Assembly (NCBI RefSeq): GCF_000953655.1
Contig: NZ_LN681225.1
Location: 2,507,001-2,571,000, forward strand
From: Legionella hackeliae
Lineage (GTDB): Bacteria; Pseudomonadota; Gammaproteobacteria; Legionellales; Legionellaceae
Reading direction: 5' to 3'
DNA: 64,000 nt
The notes below the pieces were generated by a model. That model was not told the origin of the DNA and searched no databases. It worked only from the letters and a program-made list of their open reading frames with translations. The translations under genes were made by a program, and so were the position numbers. This document shows positions 52,303 through 62,116 of the stretch, in pieces. Positions within the stretch are counted from its first letter, which is position 1, and every line of letters begins with the position of its first letter.

Positions 52303-53175
52303 ATGGATATTAATCAAATAAGGGCATTCATTGCTGCAGCTGATTTTCAATCCTTCACACTTGCTGCAGATTATCTTTACATTACTCAATCAGCGATTAG
52401 TAAGCGAATTGCTACATTAGAAGCTGAAATTAAAACACCATTATTTATTAGAGAACATAATCGTTTGATATTAACTGAGGCCGGAAAAATTTTTCTTCCC
52501 CATGTAATTGAAGCGTTACAAACTATTCAATCAGGGATATCTGCCGTTCGTCAGTTTCTTGATAAAGAAAAAAAACCACTAAGAATCGGGGTGGATTTTT
52601 TGATAGGAAGTTTTATGCTTCCAGATTTATTGGCCTATTTTGACAGAGAACATGCGAATTTAGATTTTTCTGTGAGCTACCTTTCTCCCTTGATGAGTTT
52701 CAGGGCTTTGCGAAACCGGGAAATAGAAATTTGTCTTAATTGTATTAGCAGCAAAATTTCCCATGAATTTGAGTTAATCCCCATATTCTCCTTGCCCTAT
52801 GTCATTAAAGTTTCTCGATATCATGCGTTATATCAAGAAAAAAATTTAAACCTGCGTAAAATTTTGGAATATCCTGGGATAGTGATGCCTAAATATGCGC
52901 CCCCGCGGCAGATTTTGGAGGAATATTTATTTAGGAAAAATTTGGTATTAGAGGCTCAACATGAAGCAGAGCCTATTTTTGCTTTATTGAAGTTGGCTAA
53001 ATTAGGTTTAGGTTGGTGTTTTCTTCCTAAAAACATTGTTGACAAAGACTTAGTCACTATTTACGAGCATGACGCCTTTAATGTTCATTATTTTATTATT
53101 TATCGTAAAGCACATAAACTCAGCGATGATGCTCAGCGATTTATAGCGACATTACGAGAAACACATTTTTTTTGA
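52303..53175 (+). CDS. LysR family transcriptional regulator
   Basis: A 290-aa LTTR with an N-terminal winged helix-turn-helix at about residues 1-60 (IRAFIAAADFQSFTLAADYLYITQSAISKRIATLEAE) and a C-terminal substrate-binding domain of the periplasmic-binding-protein type (about 90-290). It is divergent from the hypothetical gene at 51423-52190, with 112 bases between them. That is the classical LTTR arrangement, so that gene is a possible target. The co-inducer is unknown. Confidence 0.92.
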   Translation: MDINQIRAFIAAADFQSFTLAADYLYITQSAISKRIATLEAEIKTPLFIREHNRLILTEAGKIFLPHVIEALQTIQSGISAVRQFLDKEKKPLRIGVDFLIGSFMLPDLLAYFDREHANLDFSVSYLSPLMSFRALRNREIEICLNCISSKISHEFELIPIFSLPYVIKVSRYHALYQEKNLNLRKILEYPGIVMPKYAPPRQILEEYLFRKNLVLEAQHEAEPIFALLKLAKLGLGWCFLPKNIVDKDLVTIYEHDAFNVHYFIIYRKAHKLSDDAQRFIATLRETHFF

Positions 53176-53557
53176 TCGCTAGGAGAAAACAACTCTTATC
53201 TAGATGAAGTGAATGATTACTCAGTTCCGTCTTTACCAGCAACCCGAAGCAATCCAATACAATCTTTAGTTAGCCAGTATAGGTTGCTTCACTACATTCT
53301 CAATGAGGCCCGTCACGTAAATGCCTATTTTGGTATGCAATTGGTTATTATATAGCCATACTTGGTAAGTAATTACCCGTTTATAGTGTAAATTACTCAA
53401 TTTTTTTTAAAAACTATTGAGACTTAGTCCTATTTTAAGCTATGGTGAGATAACCCACGTAAAGATGGGCTTCATAACAATTGTCATTTAAGGATGAATG
53501 CAATTGCTCAACTGCTTATACTGTTGACGATTGATAGCTTTAGCAAAAGGAGGATTT
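53176..53557. other. Intergenic region and cold-shock gene leader
   Basis: About 380 bases without a credible gene between the LysR gene and the cold-shock gene. It is AT-rich, with a T8 run near 53401 and many short open frames that lack RBSs. The last about 130 bases (TTGAGACTTAGTCC to the start) probably form the promoter and a long 5' leader, as is usual for csp mRNAs. I found no recognisable insertion-sequence remnant or RNA gene. Confidence 0.4.
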
Positions 53558-53782
53558 ATGGCTACAGGCGAAGTCAAGTGGTTCAATAATGCCAAAGGAT
53601 GGGGTTTTATTGTACCGGAAGGTGGTGGTGAAGACGTATTTGTACATTTCTCTGCAATTCATGGTACTGGTTATAAAACACTAGTTCCAGGACAACAAGT
53701 AAGCTATGATCTTGAAAAAGGAGAACGTGGTTTACATGCTTCTAATGTAATAGCTCTAGTCGCCGAAGAAACTAGCGCTTAA
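53558..53782 (+). CDS. Cold-shock domain protein (CspA family)
   Basis: A 74-aa single-domain RNA/DNA-binding protein. ATG 53558 has an ideal AAAGGAGG seven bases upstream; the earlier in-frame start at 53531 is ignored. The RNP1-like motif is AKGWGFI (Trp in place of the usual Phe) and RNP2 is DVFVHFSAI. The remaining strands ([27 protein letters not shown]) complete the beta-barrel. It acts as an RNA chaperone in family members. The gene is monocistronic, followed by a terminator hairpin. Confidence 0.95.
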   Translation: MATGEVKWFNNAKGWGFIVPEGGGEDVFVHFSAIHGTGYKTLVPGQQVSYDLEKGERGLHASNVIALVAEETSA

Positions 53783-53797
53783 GTTTTCTTAAGAAAT

Positions 53798-53817
53798 ACA
53801 GCAGCATTTGCTGCTGT
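53798..53817 (+). terminator. Terminator after the cold-shock gene
   Basis: An 8-bp stem ACAGCAGC/GCTGCTGT with an ATTT loop, 15 bases after the stop codon, followed by a T-rich stretch (GTTAAATTTATTT). The position and structure fit an intrinsic terminator. Confidence 0.7.
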
Positions 53818-53852
53818 GTTAAATTTATTTAATTCTGTTTTGCTGATGCTTT

Positions 53853-54845
53853 ATGACAAAAAATGGTCTGCTACTCATTAATCTAGGTACCCCTGATAAT
53901 CCTGAGCCTTTAGCTGTAAGGCGCTATTTACGCGAATTTCTTGCCGACAAACGTGTTATTGATTTACCGGCACCACTTCGATATTTAATACTCTACCTGA
54001 TTATCTTACCATTTAGGCCGAAGCAATCTGCACACGCTTATCAAGCGATTTGGACAAAGGATGGCTCTCCTTTACTGATTCACAGCCGCAATTTGCAAAG
54101 CAAATTACAACAACATCTTGGTGAACAATGGACAGTTGCTTTAGGTATGCGCTATGGGAATCCTTCCTTAGAAAGCGCTCTTAAAGAGTTAAGCAATTGT
54201 GACCATATTACGGTTTTACCCTTATACCCACAATTTTCTTCTGCCGCATCGGGTTCTTCTATTGAAAAAGTTCTACAATTATTGAGTCCTAATAAAGTTT
54301 TCCCATCATTAACAATCATTCGAGATTTCTACAAACATCCTGCATTCATTAAATCACAAGCAGCCCTTATTCAACCTCACCTGGAAACTCATGATTTTAT
54401 TTTATTCAGCTATCATGGGATACCCGAGCGTCACCTCACACAAGGCCATTGCAAGTCTGTTTGTGATACTCCCTGTCCAAAAATCAATGAAACTAACCGA
54501 ACCTGCTACAAAGCACAATGCTATGCAACCAGTTATGAGTTAGCTAAACAGTTGGGATTAAGCAATGAACGATACACCACAGCATTTCAATCGCGGTTAG
54601 GGAAAACACCATGGATACAACCCTATACCGATAATATACTGCCTGAATTAGCCCAAAAGGGCATAAAGCGTCTTGCTGTCGCATGCCCTTCTTTTGTCGC
54701 CGATTGTCTTGAAACTCTTGAAGAAATTGGAATTCGTGCGAAAGAGCAATGGCAAGAGTTAGGCGGAGAGCATTTCACAGTAATTCCTTGTATTAATGAC
54801 AGTGATCTTTGGGTTGCTTCTCTGTCAGAATGGTTAAGTAATTGA
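53853..54845 (+). CDS. hemH: Ferrochelatase
   Basis: Inserts ferrous iron into protoporphyrin IX, the last step of heme b synthesis. The protein is 330 aa. The N-terminal signature GLLLINLGTPDNPEP, the catalytic-His segment ILFSYHGIPERHL and the C-terminal CPSFVADCLETLEEIG with the conserved Glu are present. It contains a Cys-rich stretch after the catalytic His (GHCKSVCDTPCPK...CYKAQC) as in several gammaproteobacterial enzymes. Whether it binds a cluster is unknown. Its product supplies the heme A/heme O genes at 58-60 kb. Confidence 0.95.
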   Translation: MTKNGLLLINLGTPDNPEPLAVRRYLREFLADKRVIDLPAPLRYLILYLIILPFRPKQSAHAYQAIWTKDGSPLLIHSRNLQSKLQQHLGEQWTVALGMRYGNPSLESALKELSNCDHITVLPLYPQFSSAASGSSIEKVLQLLSPNKVFPSLTIIRDFYKHPAFIKSQAALIQPHLETHDFILFSYHGIPERHLTQGHCKSVCDTPCPKINETNRTCYKAQCYATSYELAKQLGLSNERYTTAFQSRLGKTPWIQPYTDNILPELAQKGIKRLAVACPSFVADCLETLEEIGIRAKEQWQELGGEHFTVIPCINDSDLWVASLSEWLSN

Positions 54846-54926
54846 TTTTGAAAATAGTTGCAAAAGCCTTTTTTTATGCTATAGAGTTACATAATCACTA
54901 TCGATCTCTTCAATTCGAGGTTATCT

Positions 54927-55178
54927 ATGCACTACAGACAATTTGCAGAGCGTCTTAACAAAGAACTTGATACTATTGGCGTTCCACCCCGCAGTGAAGA
55001 GAGGATAGAAGCTTTCGCCAAACTGGTAAAAATTCCCAAATTTAAGGCAGAGGCGTTCTTAAATGGAGTCGTTATTCCTGATCAAAAGCTTTTAAATAGT
55101 ATCGCAGAGGAATTAGAGGTCAATGCAGAATGGCTAATTGGCAAAAGTGACCAGAAACAGAAGAAAACCCGCGCGTAA
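54927..55178 (+). CDS. Small helix-turn-helix (XRE-like) protein
   Basis: An 83-aa protein whose central part (about 20-70) has XRE-type helix pattern: RIEAFAKLVKIPKFKAEAFLNGVVIPDQKLLNSIAEELEVNAEWLIG. The C-terminus is basic (KSDQKQKKTRA). It has only the DNA-binding-like domain, with no phage neighbours. A role as a small transcription factor is likely but no target is evident. It converges on the aspartoacylase-like gene ten bases away. Confidence 0.75.
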   Translation: MHYRQFAERLNKELDTIGVPPRSEERIEAFAKLVKIPKFKAEAFLNGVVIPDQKLLNSIAEELEVNAEWLIGKSDQKQKKTRA

Positions 55179-55187
55179 CAAAAGAAC

Positions 55188-56213
55188 TCAATCCCAATCG
55201 TCAAGATCGTCATCAGGTAACTGAAGATTGCGCAAATCCTCAAATAATGCAATATGAAAAATAGCATCACCCTCGTTCACTAAAGGAATATTTGTTTTAC
55301 CAATAATAACTCCAGCACAGGGGCTTTTGACTTTAATCTCATTATCCCCCAATGGATCAACAATCGTGCAAAGCAACTCTCCCTTGGATACCTTCTCACC
55401 AAGAGATTTACAATTGATCAAAACACCACTCTCTGAGGCTCTGACCCAAAATGTTGATTCCGCAATTGTAGAAATTTCATCCTTCCTCTTCCTTCGTTTT
55501 CTCATTTTACTTTGTGAAGGAGAAAACATTTGGAGAAAGGTCATTACATTTAATACCCCTCTGACACCTATTCTAATCGCTAACTCATCAAAACGTAGCG
55601 CCTCTCCTCCTTCATAGATAATCATGGGAATATCCATATTATCGGTAGCCTCTCGTAGAGATCCATCGCGCATATTCGCAGCAACCATAATAGGAGCACC
55701 AAACGCTTCCGCCAAGACAGCAGATTGCTCGCATTGGTGACTAAAACGCGTTTGTGGGTAATTGGAACGATGGATGGCTCCTGTATGCAAATCTATACCA
55801 TGCGTAGAGTGTTCAACAATCTCAGTCATTATCAGATTAGCAAGTTTCGAGGCCATTGAACCTTTCTCTCGTCCAGGGAATTGACGATTTAAATCACGTC
55901 TATCGGGTAAATAACGTGAATGAAGAAAGAAACCGTAAACATTTACGATAGGAATAGTAATCAATGTACCGCGCAAACGTTTAAGTTGTGGCGCATGATG
56001 AACGCGTCGAATAATCTCAACGCCATTGATTTCGTCACCATGGATAGCCGCGGTCACAAACAACACAGGACCTTCTTTTTTCCCGTGAAAGACATACACG
56101 GGAATTTCAATTGGAGTTGACGTGTATAACATCGCCAGTGAGAGTTTAACGCATCGTGATTGTCCTGCCTTGATGGTTTCATTGGCAATGACGATAGACG
56201 CTCTTTTTTTCAT
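55188..56213 (-). CDS. Succinylglutamate desuccinylase/aspartoacylase family protein
   Basis: A zinc carboxypeptidase-fold hydrolase of 341 aa. The metal site is visible as H-x-x-E in [15 protein letters not shown], with a third His in [17 protein letters not shown]-terminal beta domain (about 250-341) follows with lipoyl-like features ([29 protein letters not shown]), also found in the COG3608 branch. It is coupled by a four-base overlap to the RimK-like ligase gene upstream, a pairing found widely, which suggests the two act on the same peptide or amino-acid conjugate. The substrate is unknown. Confidence 0.85.
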   Translation of the reverse strand: MKKRASIVIANETIKAGQSRCVKLSLAMLYTSTPIEIPVYVFHGKKEGPVLFVTAAIHGDEINGVEIIRRVHHAPQLKRLRGTLITIPIVNVYGFFLHSRYLPDRRDLNRQFPGREKGSMASKLANLIMTEIVEHSTHGIDLHTGAIHRSNYPQTRFSHQCEQSAVLAEAFGAPIMVAANMRDGSLREATDNMDIPMIIYEGGEALRFDELAIRIGVRGVLNVMTFLQMFSPSQSKMRKRRKRKDEISTIAESTFWVRASESGVLINCKSLGEKVSKGELLCTIVDPLGDNEIKVKSPCAGVIIGKTNIPLVNEGDAIFHIALFEDLRNLQLPDDDLDDWD

Positions 56214-57118
56214 CCTTGGAACCTTTGATTGATGCTCTTAGGCTTCGCATTTTTCTCAATATACTGAATAATTTTGCCAGCGATATTGACGTGCGTCGCC
56301 TTTTCAATCCCCTCCAGCCCCGGAGATGAATTTATTTCCAGGACCAAAGGCCCATGATTTGAACGAATTAAATCAACACCCGCTACTTTTAATCCCATTG
56401 TCTTGGCTGCAGCAACAGCAATAGCACGTTCTTGAGGCGAAAGTTTTATTTTTAATGCTTTGCCACCCTGGTGAACATTTGCGCGAAACTCCCCTTCTTT
56501 GGCTTGGCGCTTTATCGCTGCCACAACTTTATCGCCTATAACAAAACAACGAATATCAGTCCCTCTGGACTCCACAATAAATTCCTGAATAAGGATATTA
56601 GTCGACATTTCCTTAAAGGCATTAATGATACTTACGGCTGATTGATGACTATCAGCAAGGATAACCCCTTTGCCTTGTGTTCCTTCTAATAGTTTAATGA
56701 CTACTGGGGCTCCACCAACCATATCAATCAAATCATCGGTATCATCTGGAGATAGCGCAAAGGTTGTACGAGGCATTGGAATACCCTTTCGGGCTAAAAG
56801 TTGCAATGCTCGAAATTTGTCTCGCGAACGTGAAATAGCAATCGATTCATTCAAAGTATACATTCCCATGGTTTCCATATGCCGTAATAAGGCAGTGCCA
56901 TAAAACGTGAGTGAAGCTCCTATCCTAGGTATAACCGCATCATATTTTGGCAAAGCCTCGCCTCCACGATAGTGAACCTGAGGATTTGAAGTGGCGACAT
57001 TCATGTAGCAATAAAGGGGATTAATTATACTGATCTCATGACCTGCCTCCTCGCCAGCTTCCTTTAGTCGCCGGTGTGAATAAAGCTGAGGATTAGTAGA
57101 TAAAATCGCAATTTTCAT
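56210..57118 (-). CDS. rimK: RimK-type ATP-grasp ligase
   Basis: An ATP-grasp ligase of 302 aa, RimK class, which adds glutamate to the C-terminus of ribosomal protein S6 in E. coli. The ATP-grasp signature elements are [19 protein letters not shown] (phosphate loop), [19 protein letters not shown] and [27 protein letters not shown] (Mg-binding Glu-x-Asn). The N-terminal pre-ATP-grasp domain ([18 protein letters not shown]) is normal. It is translationally coupled to the aspartoacylase-like gene. S6 modification is likely, but a different acceptor cannot be excluded. Confidence 0.9.
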   Translation of the reverse strand: MKIAILSTNPQLYSHRRLKEAGEEAGHEISIINPLYCYMNVATSNPQVHYRGGEALPKYDAVIPRIGASLTFYGTALLRHMETMGMYTLNESIAISRSRDKFRALQLLARKGIPMPRTTFALSPDDTDDLIDMVGGAPVVIKLLEGTQGKGVILADSHQSAVSIINAFKEMSTNILIQEFIVESRGTDIRCFVIGDKVVAAIKRQAKEGEFRANVHQGGKALKIKLSPQERAIAVAAAKTMGLKVAGVDLIRSNHGPLVLEINSSPGLEGIEKATHVNIAGKIIQYIEKNAKPKSINQRFQG

Positions 57119-57234
57119 GGATCAAAACTTCCTTAAATTATTATTTTTTGTGGTGATAAGAAAAGCCTAGCTCAAATTTTGAACCTTGGCATGTAAACCC
57201 AAGAGTTTTTTATACTTTTTTCTCAATATGGGTT

Positions 57235-57264
57235 GTTATACCCGAACAGTGTTTCGGGTATAAC
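57235..57264. terminator. Hairpin downstream of the cytochrome oxidase assembly operon
   Basis: A perfect 12-bp inverted repeat (GTTATACCCGAA/TTCGGGTATAAC) with a six-base loop, 26 bases past the SCO1 stop. There is no U tract on the minus-strand side, so it may be an RNA 3' stabiliser or a partly rho-dependent end rather than a classic terminator. Confidence 0.55.
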
Positions 57265-57290
57265 CTATTCAATTAAAATTTAATAACGAG

Positions 57291-57935
57291 TTATGACACT
57301 AATAGTTGATAATCTTTTGCTAAAAGATTGGCTTGATGAGGAGTGGTAAAGAACGCGTTAAGCTCACCCTGGGGATTAAATAACATCACTGCCCCGCTAT
57401 GTTGTACATCATAATTATTAGGATCATTAGAATTTGGTATTGCTATTTTGGCATAGGCCACACCCATCTCATGCGTCATTTGTTTAACAATTTCATCCGT
57501 TCCCCTGGCACCATAAAAATGGGGATTAAAGGCTTTTACATAATGGTCCAGCTTCTCCAAATTATCTCTTTCTGGATCAATAGAGATCATAACCACCCTG
57601 GGCAAGGGTTGAATGCCTTCCTCTTCAAGAGTTCGGTACATCTTAGCCAACTCTGACATAGTCGTTGGGCACAAATAGCCGCAATTGGTAAAACCAAAAA
57701 AGACCATTGTCCATTGACCCTTTAAGCTTTGATTATTAAACGGTTGGTTATCAATTCCAGTTAATGCAAATTGATTAATCTCTCGCGGTGTTTCAAGGAA
57801 AGTGCCATTAAATTGTTCCGGATCAATTTTCTTTCCTGCGTTTACATGCTGGGCAACTAATACACCACCTAGAATAGCGACCAAGGCAAGCGCAATCACC
57901 CCTATCAAGGTCTTAGGATTAATATTGGCAGACAT
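57291..57935 (-). CDS. SCO1/SenC family copper chaperone
   Basis: A membrane-anchored thioredoxin-fold protein of 214 aa that delivers copper to or reduces the CuA site of cytochrome c oxidase. One N-terminal helix (about 9-28) anchors it. C85-x3-C89 in GFTNCGYLCPTTM and H179 in DVQHSGAVMLF are the copper-binding triad. AGGGG lies five bases before the ATG. It is the last gene in the SURF1-to-SCO1 operon, nine bases after ctaB. Confidence 0.93.
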   Translation of the reverse strand: MSANINPKTLIGVIALALVAILGGVLVAQHVNAGKKIDPEQFNGTFLETPREINQFALTGIDNQPFNNQSLKGQWTMVFFGFTNCGYLCPTTMSELAKMYRTLEEEGIQPLPRVVMISIDPERDNLEKLDHYVKAFNPHFYGARGTDEIVKQMTHEMGVAYAKIAIPNSNDPNNYDVQHSGAVMLFNPQGELNAFFTTPHQANLLAKDYQLLVS

Positions 57936-57944
57936 CTTATCCCC

Positions 57945-58829
57945 TTAGATATAATGATCAATTAATAAAAAAACAAACAACATCATTAAATAAACAATTG
58001 AAAAGCGAAAGGTACGCATAGCTATAACCGGTTTTTCGCTACGGAATAAAACAATAGACCAATACAAAAACCGCAGACCTAATAAAACAGCACCCGTGAG
58101 GTATAACCAACCACTCATGCCTACTATAAAGGGCAATATGCTAACAACCAGTAATAAAATAGTATACAAAAGGACGTTTAATTTAGTAAATGCAACACCA
58201 TGAGTCACAGGGAGCATAGGGATTTCTGCATTTTTATACTCTTCAAAACGATAAATTGCCAGGGCCCAAAAGTGTGGGGGCGTCCAGGTAAAAATAATTA
58301 AAACTAATAGCAAGGCCTGAGGATCTAAATGATTAGTAACCGCTGTCCATCCTAATAAGGGGGGAGCAGCCCCAGCCAAGCCACCAATGACAATATTTTG
58401 TGGTGTTGCTCGTTTTAAATAACCCGTATAGATACCAGCATAACCAATTAGTGTAATAAACGTCAGTATTGCTGTCAGACTATTAACAAATAGGGCTAAA
58501 ATCACAAGTCCGAACATACCTAGCAAAAAGGCAAAATACATCGCTTGTTTAACCGAGACACGACCTTGAGCAACTGGTCTTTTGCTTGTACGAGTCATAA
58601 TTGAATCAATTCGCTTATCCACCAAATGGTTAATCGCTGCAGCACTACCTGCACAACAAGCTATCCCCAAAAGTGAGGTTAGCAGGGTAGACAAAGATAC
58701 CCAGCCTGGAGAAGCTAAATACATTCCTACAATGACAGTAAGGAGCATTAGTGCGACCACGCGTGGCTTACAAAGCTCTATATAATCACGCCAATTTACA
58801 CTTAATCCAGGATTCACTTTAGCTCGCAT
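57945..58829 (-). CDS. ctaB: Protoheme IX farnesyltransferase
   Basis: A UbiA-superfamily prenyltransferase (CtaB/CyoE) that makes heme O from heme b. The protein is 294 aa with about nine membrane helices. Active-site motifs are [19 protein letters not shown] (the N/D-x-x-x-D motif with Arg) and [30 protein letters not shown]. Neighbouring ctaA supplies the next step to heme A. It overlaps ctaA by 11 bases. Confidence 0.95.
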   Translation of the reverse strand: MRAKVNPGLSVNWRDYIELCKPRVVALMLLTVIVGMYLASPGWVSLSTLLTSLLGIACCAGSAAAINHLVDKRIDSIMTRTSKRPVAQGRVSVKQAMYFAFLLGMFGLVILALFVNSLTAILTFITLIGYAGIYTGYLKRATPQNIVIGGLAGAAPPLLGWTAVTNHLDPQALLLVLIIFTWTPPHFWALAIYRFEEYKNAEIPMLPVTHGVAFTKLNVLLYTILLLVVSILPFIVGMSGWLYLTGAVLLGLRFLYWSIVLFRSEKPVIAMRTFRFSIVYLMMLFVFLLIDHYI

Positions 58830-59835
58830 TGGCCAATCTCCCCTCCGTCAGATAAAGCATCACCAGCATCGTTGCCAGTAAAATGGCAGCAACACCATTG
58901 TGCGCTACAGCAACCCATAAAGGCAGCAAATAAACGACGTTGACAATACCAAGGGTAAATTGCACGATTATCAGCAAAATGGCGAATACCGCACAGAGAC
59001 GAAGACTTTTTTCTGAGGTTTTTGTCAGACAAAGCAATGACAATACAAGGACATAAAGCGCTGTAATTATCGCCCCTAATCGGTGAGTATATTGAATTGT
59101 CATTCTGACATCATTATCAAGAAGACCACCCTGATAATTTTCACCCACTTGAGAAAACAAATTAAACCCTTCAGCAAAATGTAGTGTAGGGAACCATTGA
59201 CCATTGCATTGTGGGAAACCAATACAAGCAATCCCGGCATAATTTGAGCTAACCCAGCCCCCTAGGGCGATTTGCAGAAACACGATAACAGCGCCAAGCC
59301 CCACCCAAAAATGCCATTGGGGTAACTTGGCTGGAACCACGGGGCTTAGTTGCAGGCGAAAGCGACTTAAACAAGAAAAAATAGCTATTCCACCAAGCAA
59401 ATGCCCCATGACAACGACTGGTAATAATTTTAATGTCACAGTCCACATGCCTAAAGCAGCCTGAAATAAAACCAAAATCACCAGAATTAAAGGCAATTGC
59501 CAAGGTAATTTTGCCCCTTGAATACGTCTTAACAGCACCGCAGTGCCTATGAAAAAAATCAAAATCCCCAAAGTCCCTGCTGCATAACGATGCGCCATCT
59601 CAGTCCAGGCTTTTCTGGATTCTATAGGCATTTGTGGGTACTGATTTTGTGCCGACTCAAGGGCTGGTTGGCTATTTGGCAAAACTATATGGCCATAGCA
59701 TCCTGGCCAATCAGGACAACCTAATCCAGCATCGGTTAAACGGGTATAAGCCCCCAACATGACGACAAATAATGCCAAAATTACAGCAATAGTCGCTGCC
59801 CTACGTATCAATTTAAATTGTTTTTGCTCAGCCAT
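58819..59835 (-). CDS. ctaA: Heme A synthase
   Basis: Oxidises heme O to heme A for aa3-type cytochrome oxidase. The 338-aa product (ATG 59835; a GTG at 59850 also opens the frame) has eight membrane helices in two related four-helix bundles. Heme-ligand His residues occur in EMAHRYAAG and VMGHLLGG in the first bundle, and QYTHRLGAI and AVAHNGVAA in the second. An extracytoplasmic Cys pair is visible in [12 protein letters not shown], and another in [12 protein letters not shown]. It overlaps the upstream CxxxC protein gene by eight bases and ctaB by 11. Confidence 0.95.
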   Translation of the reverse strand: MAEQKQFKLIRRAATIAVILALFVVMLGAYTRLTDAGLGCPDWPGCYGHIVLPNSQPALESAQNQYPQMPIESRKAWTEMAHRYAAGTLGILIFFIGTAVLLRRIQGAKLPWQLPLILVILVLFQAALGMWTVTLKLLPVVVMGHLLGGIAIFSCLSRFRLQLSPVVPAKLPQWHFWVGLGAVIVFLQIALGGWVSSNYAGIACIGFPQCNGQWFPTLHFAEGFNLFSQVGENYQGGLLDNDVRMTIQYTHRLGAIITALYVLVLSLLCLTKTSEKSLRLCAVFAILLIIVQFTLGIVNVVYLLPLWVAVAHNGVAAILLATMLVMLYLTEGRLANAS

Positions 59836-60364
59836 TCTTTTTATCCACACTTAATAAGTGTTTAATGTCATGAAATATTGCATCAGGTTTCGCATCCTGA
59901 GCATAGGTCAGGATGAGATAATCATCAGGATTAGCAATAAACACCTGGGATTTTGCATTTAGAATTTTGAACTGACTATGCTCTTCCTGAGACAAACGAC
60001 GAACTTGAATATCCTCCTCCTTGAATAAATGAAGCAAAGAAGCAGGTAATTCTACAGTTTCATCGGTAATTAGCCACTGATCTACTTCATACAAATGTCG
60101 TCCCAGAGCGAGGCGAATTCGCGCCAGCTTATCAAGTTGCTCAAGACAGTTCTTATCACAAGCTCCTGGATTCCAAAGTATAAGACGCCACTTCTCTTTG
60201 TCATTAATTTTGACAAATCGAATAGAGGGGTTTAGGAGCACTCCTCGATTGGTTGTTGCGGCTCCAAGCCACTGTGGATGCGTAAAAAAAAGATAAGCAA
60301 CCAGGCCCGGTGCTGCAAATACCATCATCAATACTATTAAAACAAGTGATTTACGTGTTGCCAT
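59828..60364 (-). CDS. Small CxxxC membrane protein of the cytochrome oxidase assembly operon
   Basis: A 178-aa protein with one N-terminal membrane helix (about 8-27) and a periplasmic domain containing W64-NPGAC69-DKNC73, a CxxxC with spacing like SCO1. The following helix (LEQLDKLARIRLALGR) and overall pattern suggest a degenerate thioredoxin-like fold. Proteins of this type sit between SURF1 and CtaA in many gammaproteobacteria and are annotated as oxidase-biogenesis membrane proteins without known activity. It overlaps the SURF1 gene by 14 bases and ctaA by eight. Confidence 0.8.
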   Translation of the reverse strand: MATRKSLVLIVLMMVFAAPGLVAYLFFTHPQWLGAATTNRGVLLNPSIRFVKINDKEKWRLILWNPGACDKNCLEQLDKLARIRLALGRHLYEVDQWLITDETVELPASLLHLFKEEDIQVRRLSQEEHSQFKILNAKSQVFIANPDDYLILTYAQDAKPDAIFHDIKHLLSVDKKNG

Positions 60365-61082
60365 TGTGATTCAATTTCTTAAAATTTAGTGAAATAAATA
60401 AAATCAAGATTACCAAAGCCATAGAAAACCATTGCAATGCATAGCCATAATGGCGCGCAGGTGGCATTGCAACGATAGCCCACTCTCGCACATAACCATG
60501 ATGTTCAGTTTTGTCCAGGCGAATGATAAACGGATAGACCGGTTTATGCAAAAATTGGCTGATTAATTCAGTATCAACCCGCTCTACCAAGGTTACCTTC
60601 TCCTTTTTTTCAAGAGCAGGTCCTAAAACCCAGCTCTTCTCTGAAGGATAATAAACACTCCCCATCATTTCCAAAACCTCATTGGGTATTTTGGGAGTGG
60701 GAAATTGTTGTCTCGATAGTTCTCCCGCAATCCAACCTCTATCAATCAACACTACTTTCCCAGATGGTAATAATAATGGGCTAAGTACATCATAGCCAAA
60801 CTGATGTTGATAATGCTGATTATCCAATAGGATTGTTTCTTTTAAAAACTGTCCCTTTACTTTAATGCGTTGATATTGTTTGGGTAATGTTAAATCAGAA
60901 TCCCAGGAAATTATGGACTTTGTGGCAAATTCAGCGTCTGTCGCAAGTATCTGTTTTTTTTCCTCAGCACGATGCAATTGCCATAACCCCAGACGGATAA
61001 AAAGCAATATCACAATACAAGCTAATACAGTCATTTTCCAGTTAGGCGTGAAACGCCGATTAAAACAGGTTAAACTCAGCAT
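60351..61082 (-). CDS. SURF1 family cytochrome oxidase assembly protein
   Basis: A 243-aa SURF1/Shy1 protein that helps insert heme A into cytochrome oxidase subunit I. It has the two-helix topology of the family: an N-terminal helix (about 17-34) and a C-terminal helix (about 217-235), with the periplasmic domain between them. Motifs include RIKVKGQFLKETILLDNQ, VLIDRGWIAG near residues 111-120, and the C-terminal GYALQWFSMALVILILF. It heads the assembly operon and is divergent from a DUF2909 gene with only 57 bases between starts. Confidence 0.93.
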   Translation of the reverse strand: MLSLTCFNRRFTPNWKMTVLACIVILLFIRLGLWQLHRAEEKKQILATDAEFATKSIISWDSDLTLPKQYQRIKVKGQFLKETILLDNQHYQHQFGYDVLSPLLLPSGKVVLIDRGWIAGELSRQQFPTPKIPNEVLEMMGSVYYPSEKSWVLGPALEKKEKVTLVERVDTELISQFLHKPVYPFIIRLDKTEHHGYVREWAIVAMPPARHYGYALQWFSMALVILILFISLNFKKLNHNGNT

Positions 61083-61139
61083 TTTTATCTTCTATCAATA
61101 ATGACGTTCAGTTGAACTCAAAAACGTGGAGTATAACAA

Positions 61140-61343
61140 ATGTTCACTAAAGCTATCATCCTTATTGTGATGCTAATTATTTTAGGTGCTTTGGGAAGCA
61201 GCCTAATCTTCTTGGTCAAGGATGAGGGCAAAACCAAACGTACAGTTAAAGCATTAACATGGCGTATTGGATTATCATTGATTTTATTCTTATTTTTATT
61301 TTTAGCATTTAGCATGGGTTGGATTCAGCCGCATTCTCTTTAA
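61140..61343 (+). CDS. Twin transmembrane protein (DUF2909)
   Basis: A 67-aa protein with two membrane helices (about 5-27 and 43-60) linked by a short basic loop (DEGKTKRTVKALTWR), matching the DUF2909 family that accompanies cytochrome c oxidase genes. It is likely an oxidase assembly or accessory protein. It is transcribed away from the SURF1 gene and is followed within 33 bases by the GST gene, so it may be co-transcribed with it. Confidence 0.85.
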   Translation: MFTKAIILIVMLIILGALGSSLIFLVKDEGKTKRTVKALTWRIGLSLILFLFLFLAFSMGWIQPHSL

Positions 61344-61375
61344 ACGAAAAACACATCAACAAGACAGGGACCGTT

Positions 61376-61993
61376 ATGTATACCTTATATTCATTTAAAA
61401 CACCCAACGGCATTAAACCTACAATTATGCTTGAGGAAATAGGCGCACCTTATGAAATAAAATTAATTAACATTCAAGAAGGCGAACAATTTGCACCTGA
61501 ATTTTTGCGTTTTTCTCCTAATAATAAGATTCCCGCTATTTATGACTCTGAAGAAGATTTTTATTTATTTGAAAGTGTTGCCATCCTTCAGTATCTTGCT
61601 GAGAAGCACCAACAATTTTTACCCCAGGAACTTAAGCATAAATTTAACGTGATGAAATGGTCCTTTTTCCAGGCAGCACATGTGGGACCCATGTTTGGAC
61701 AATATGGTCACTTTCATCGCTATGCAACAGAACAAGTGCCTTATGCTCAAAAACGCTATTTCGAGGAAGTACAGCGTCTAATGGCGGTCATGGATAAAGA
61801 GTTAGTACAACATGAATACATCAGCAGTAATGACTATACTATTGCGGACATGGCAATTTGGCCTTGGATATATTGCTATGAAAATTTCTATCAAACTCCT
61901 CTTGATGAGCACAAATTTCCGCATCTAGTGGAATGGTATCAACATCTCAGTAAACGCCCTCAAATTAAAGCAGCGCTTGCAGCTTATGAGTAA
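61376..61993 (+). CDS. Glutathione S-transferase family protein
   Basis: A 205-aa cytosolic GST. ATG 61376 follows AGGGA and gives the family N-terminus MYTLYSFKTPNGIKPTIML, as in YfcG/Ure2-like GSTs. The thioredoxin-like N-domain has NNKIPAIYD (cis-Pro) and LFESVAILQYLAEKH, the glutathione-binding Glu-Ser. The helical C-domain contains YTIADMAIWPWI, the N-capping box. The Thr-Pro-Asn near residues 9-11 suggests a disulfide-reductase (Nu-class) type. The natural substrate is unknown. Confidence 0.92.
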   Translation: MYTLYSFKTPNGIKPTIMLEEIGAPYEIKLINIQEGEQFAPEFLRFSPNNKIPAIYDSEEDFYLFESVAILQYLAEKHQQFLPQELKHKFNVMKWSFFQAAHVGPMFGQYGHFHRYATEQVPYAQKRYFEEVQRLMAVMDKELVQHEYISSNDYTIADMAIWPWIYCYENFYQTPLDEHKFPHLVEWYQHLSKRPQIKAALAAYE

Positions 61994-62000
61994 TAAACAC

Positions 62001-62028
62001 AACTGGGTGTCATTGTTGACATCCAGTT
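62001..62028 (+). terminator. Terminator after the GST gene
   Basis: A 12-bp stem with one G-T wobble (AACTGGGTGTCA/TGACATCCAGTT) around a TTGT loop, seven bases after the GST stop, followed by TATTGAATAAT. It is consistent with an intrinsic terminator. Confidence 0.65.
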
Positions 62029-62116
62029 TATTGAATAATATCACTTCGTGATGTTAACGAATGATTAAATATTTATTCAACTCCATTGATAATAAATTAT
62101 TTTTTCATGAAAAATC

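Noticed and set aside
53176-53530. Possible mobile-element remnant in the gap before the cold-shock gene
   Set aside because: No transposase fragment, terminal inverted repeats or target duplication could be found.
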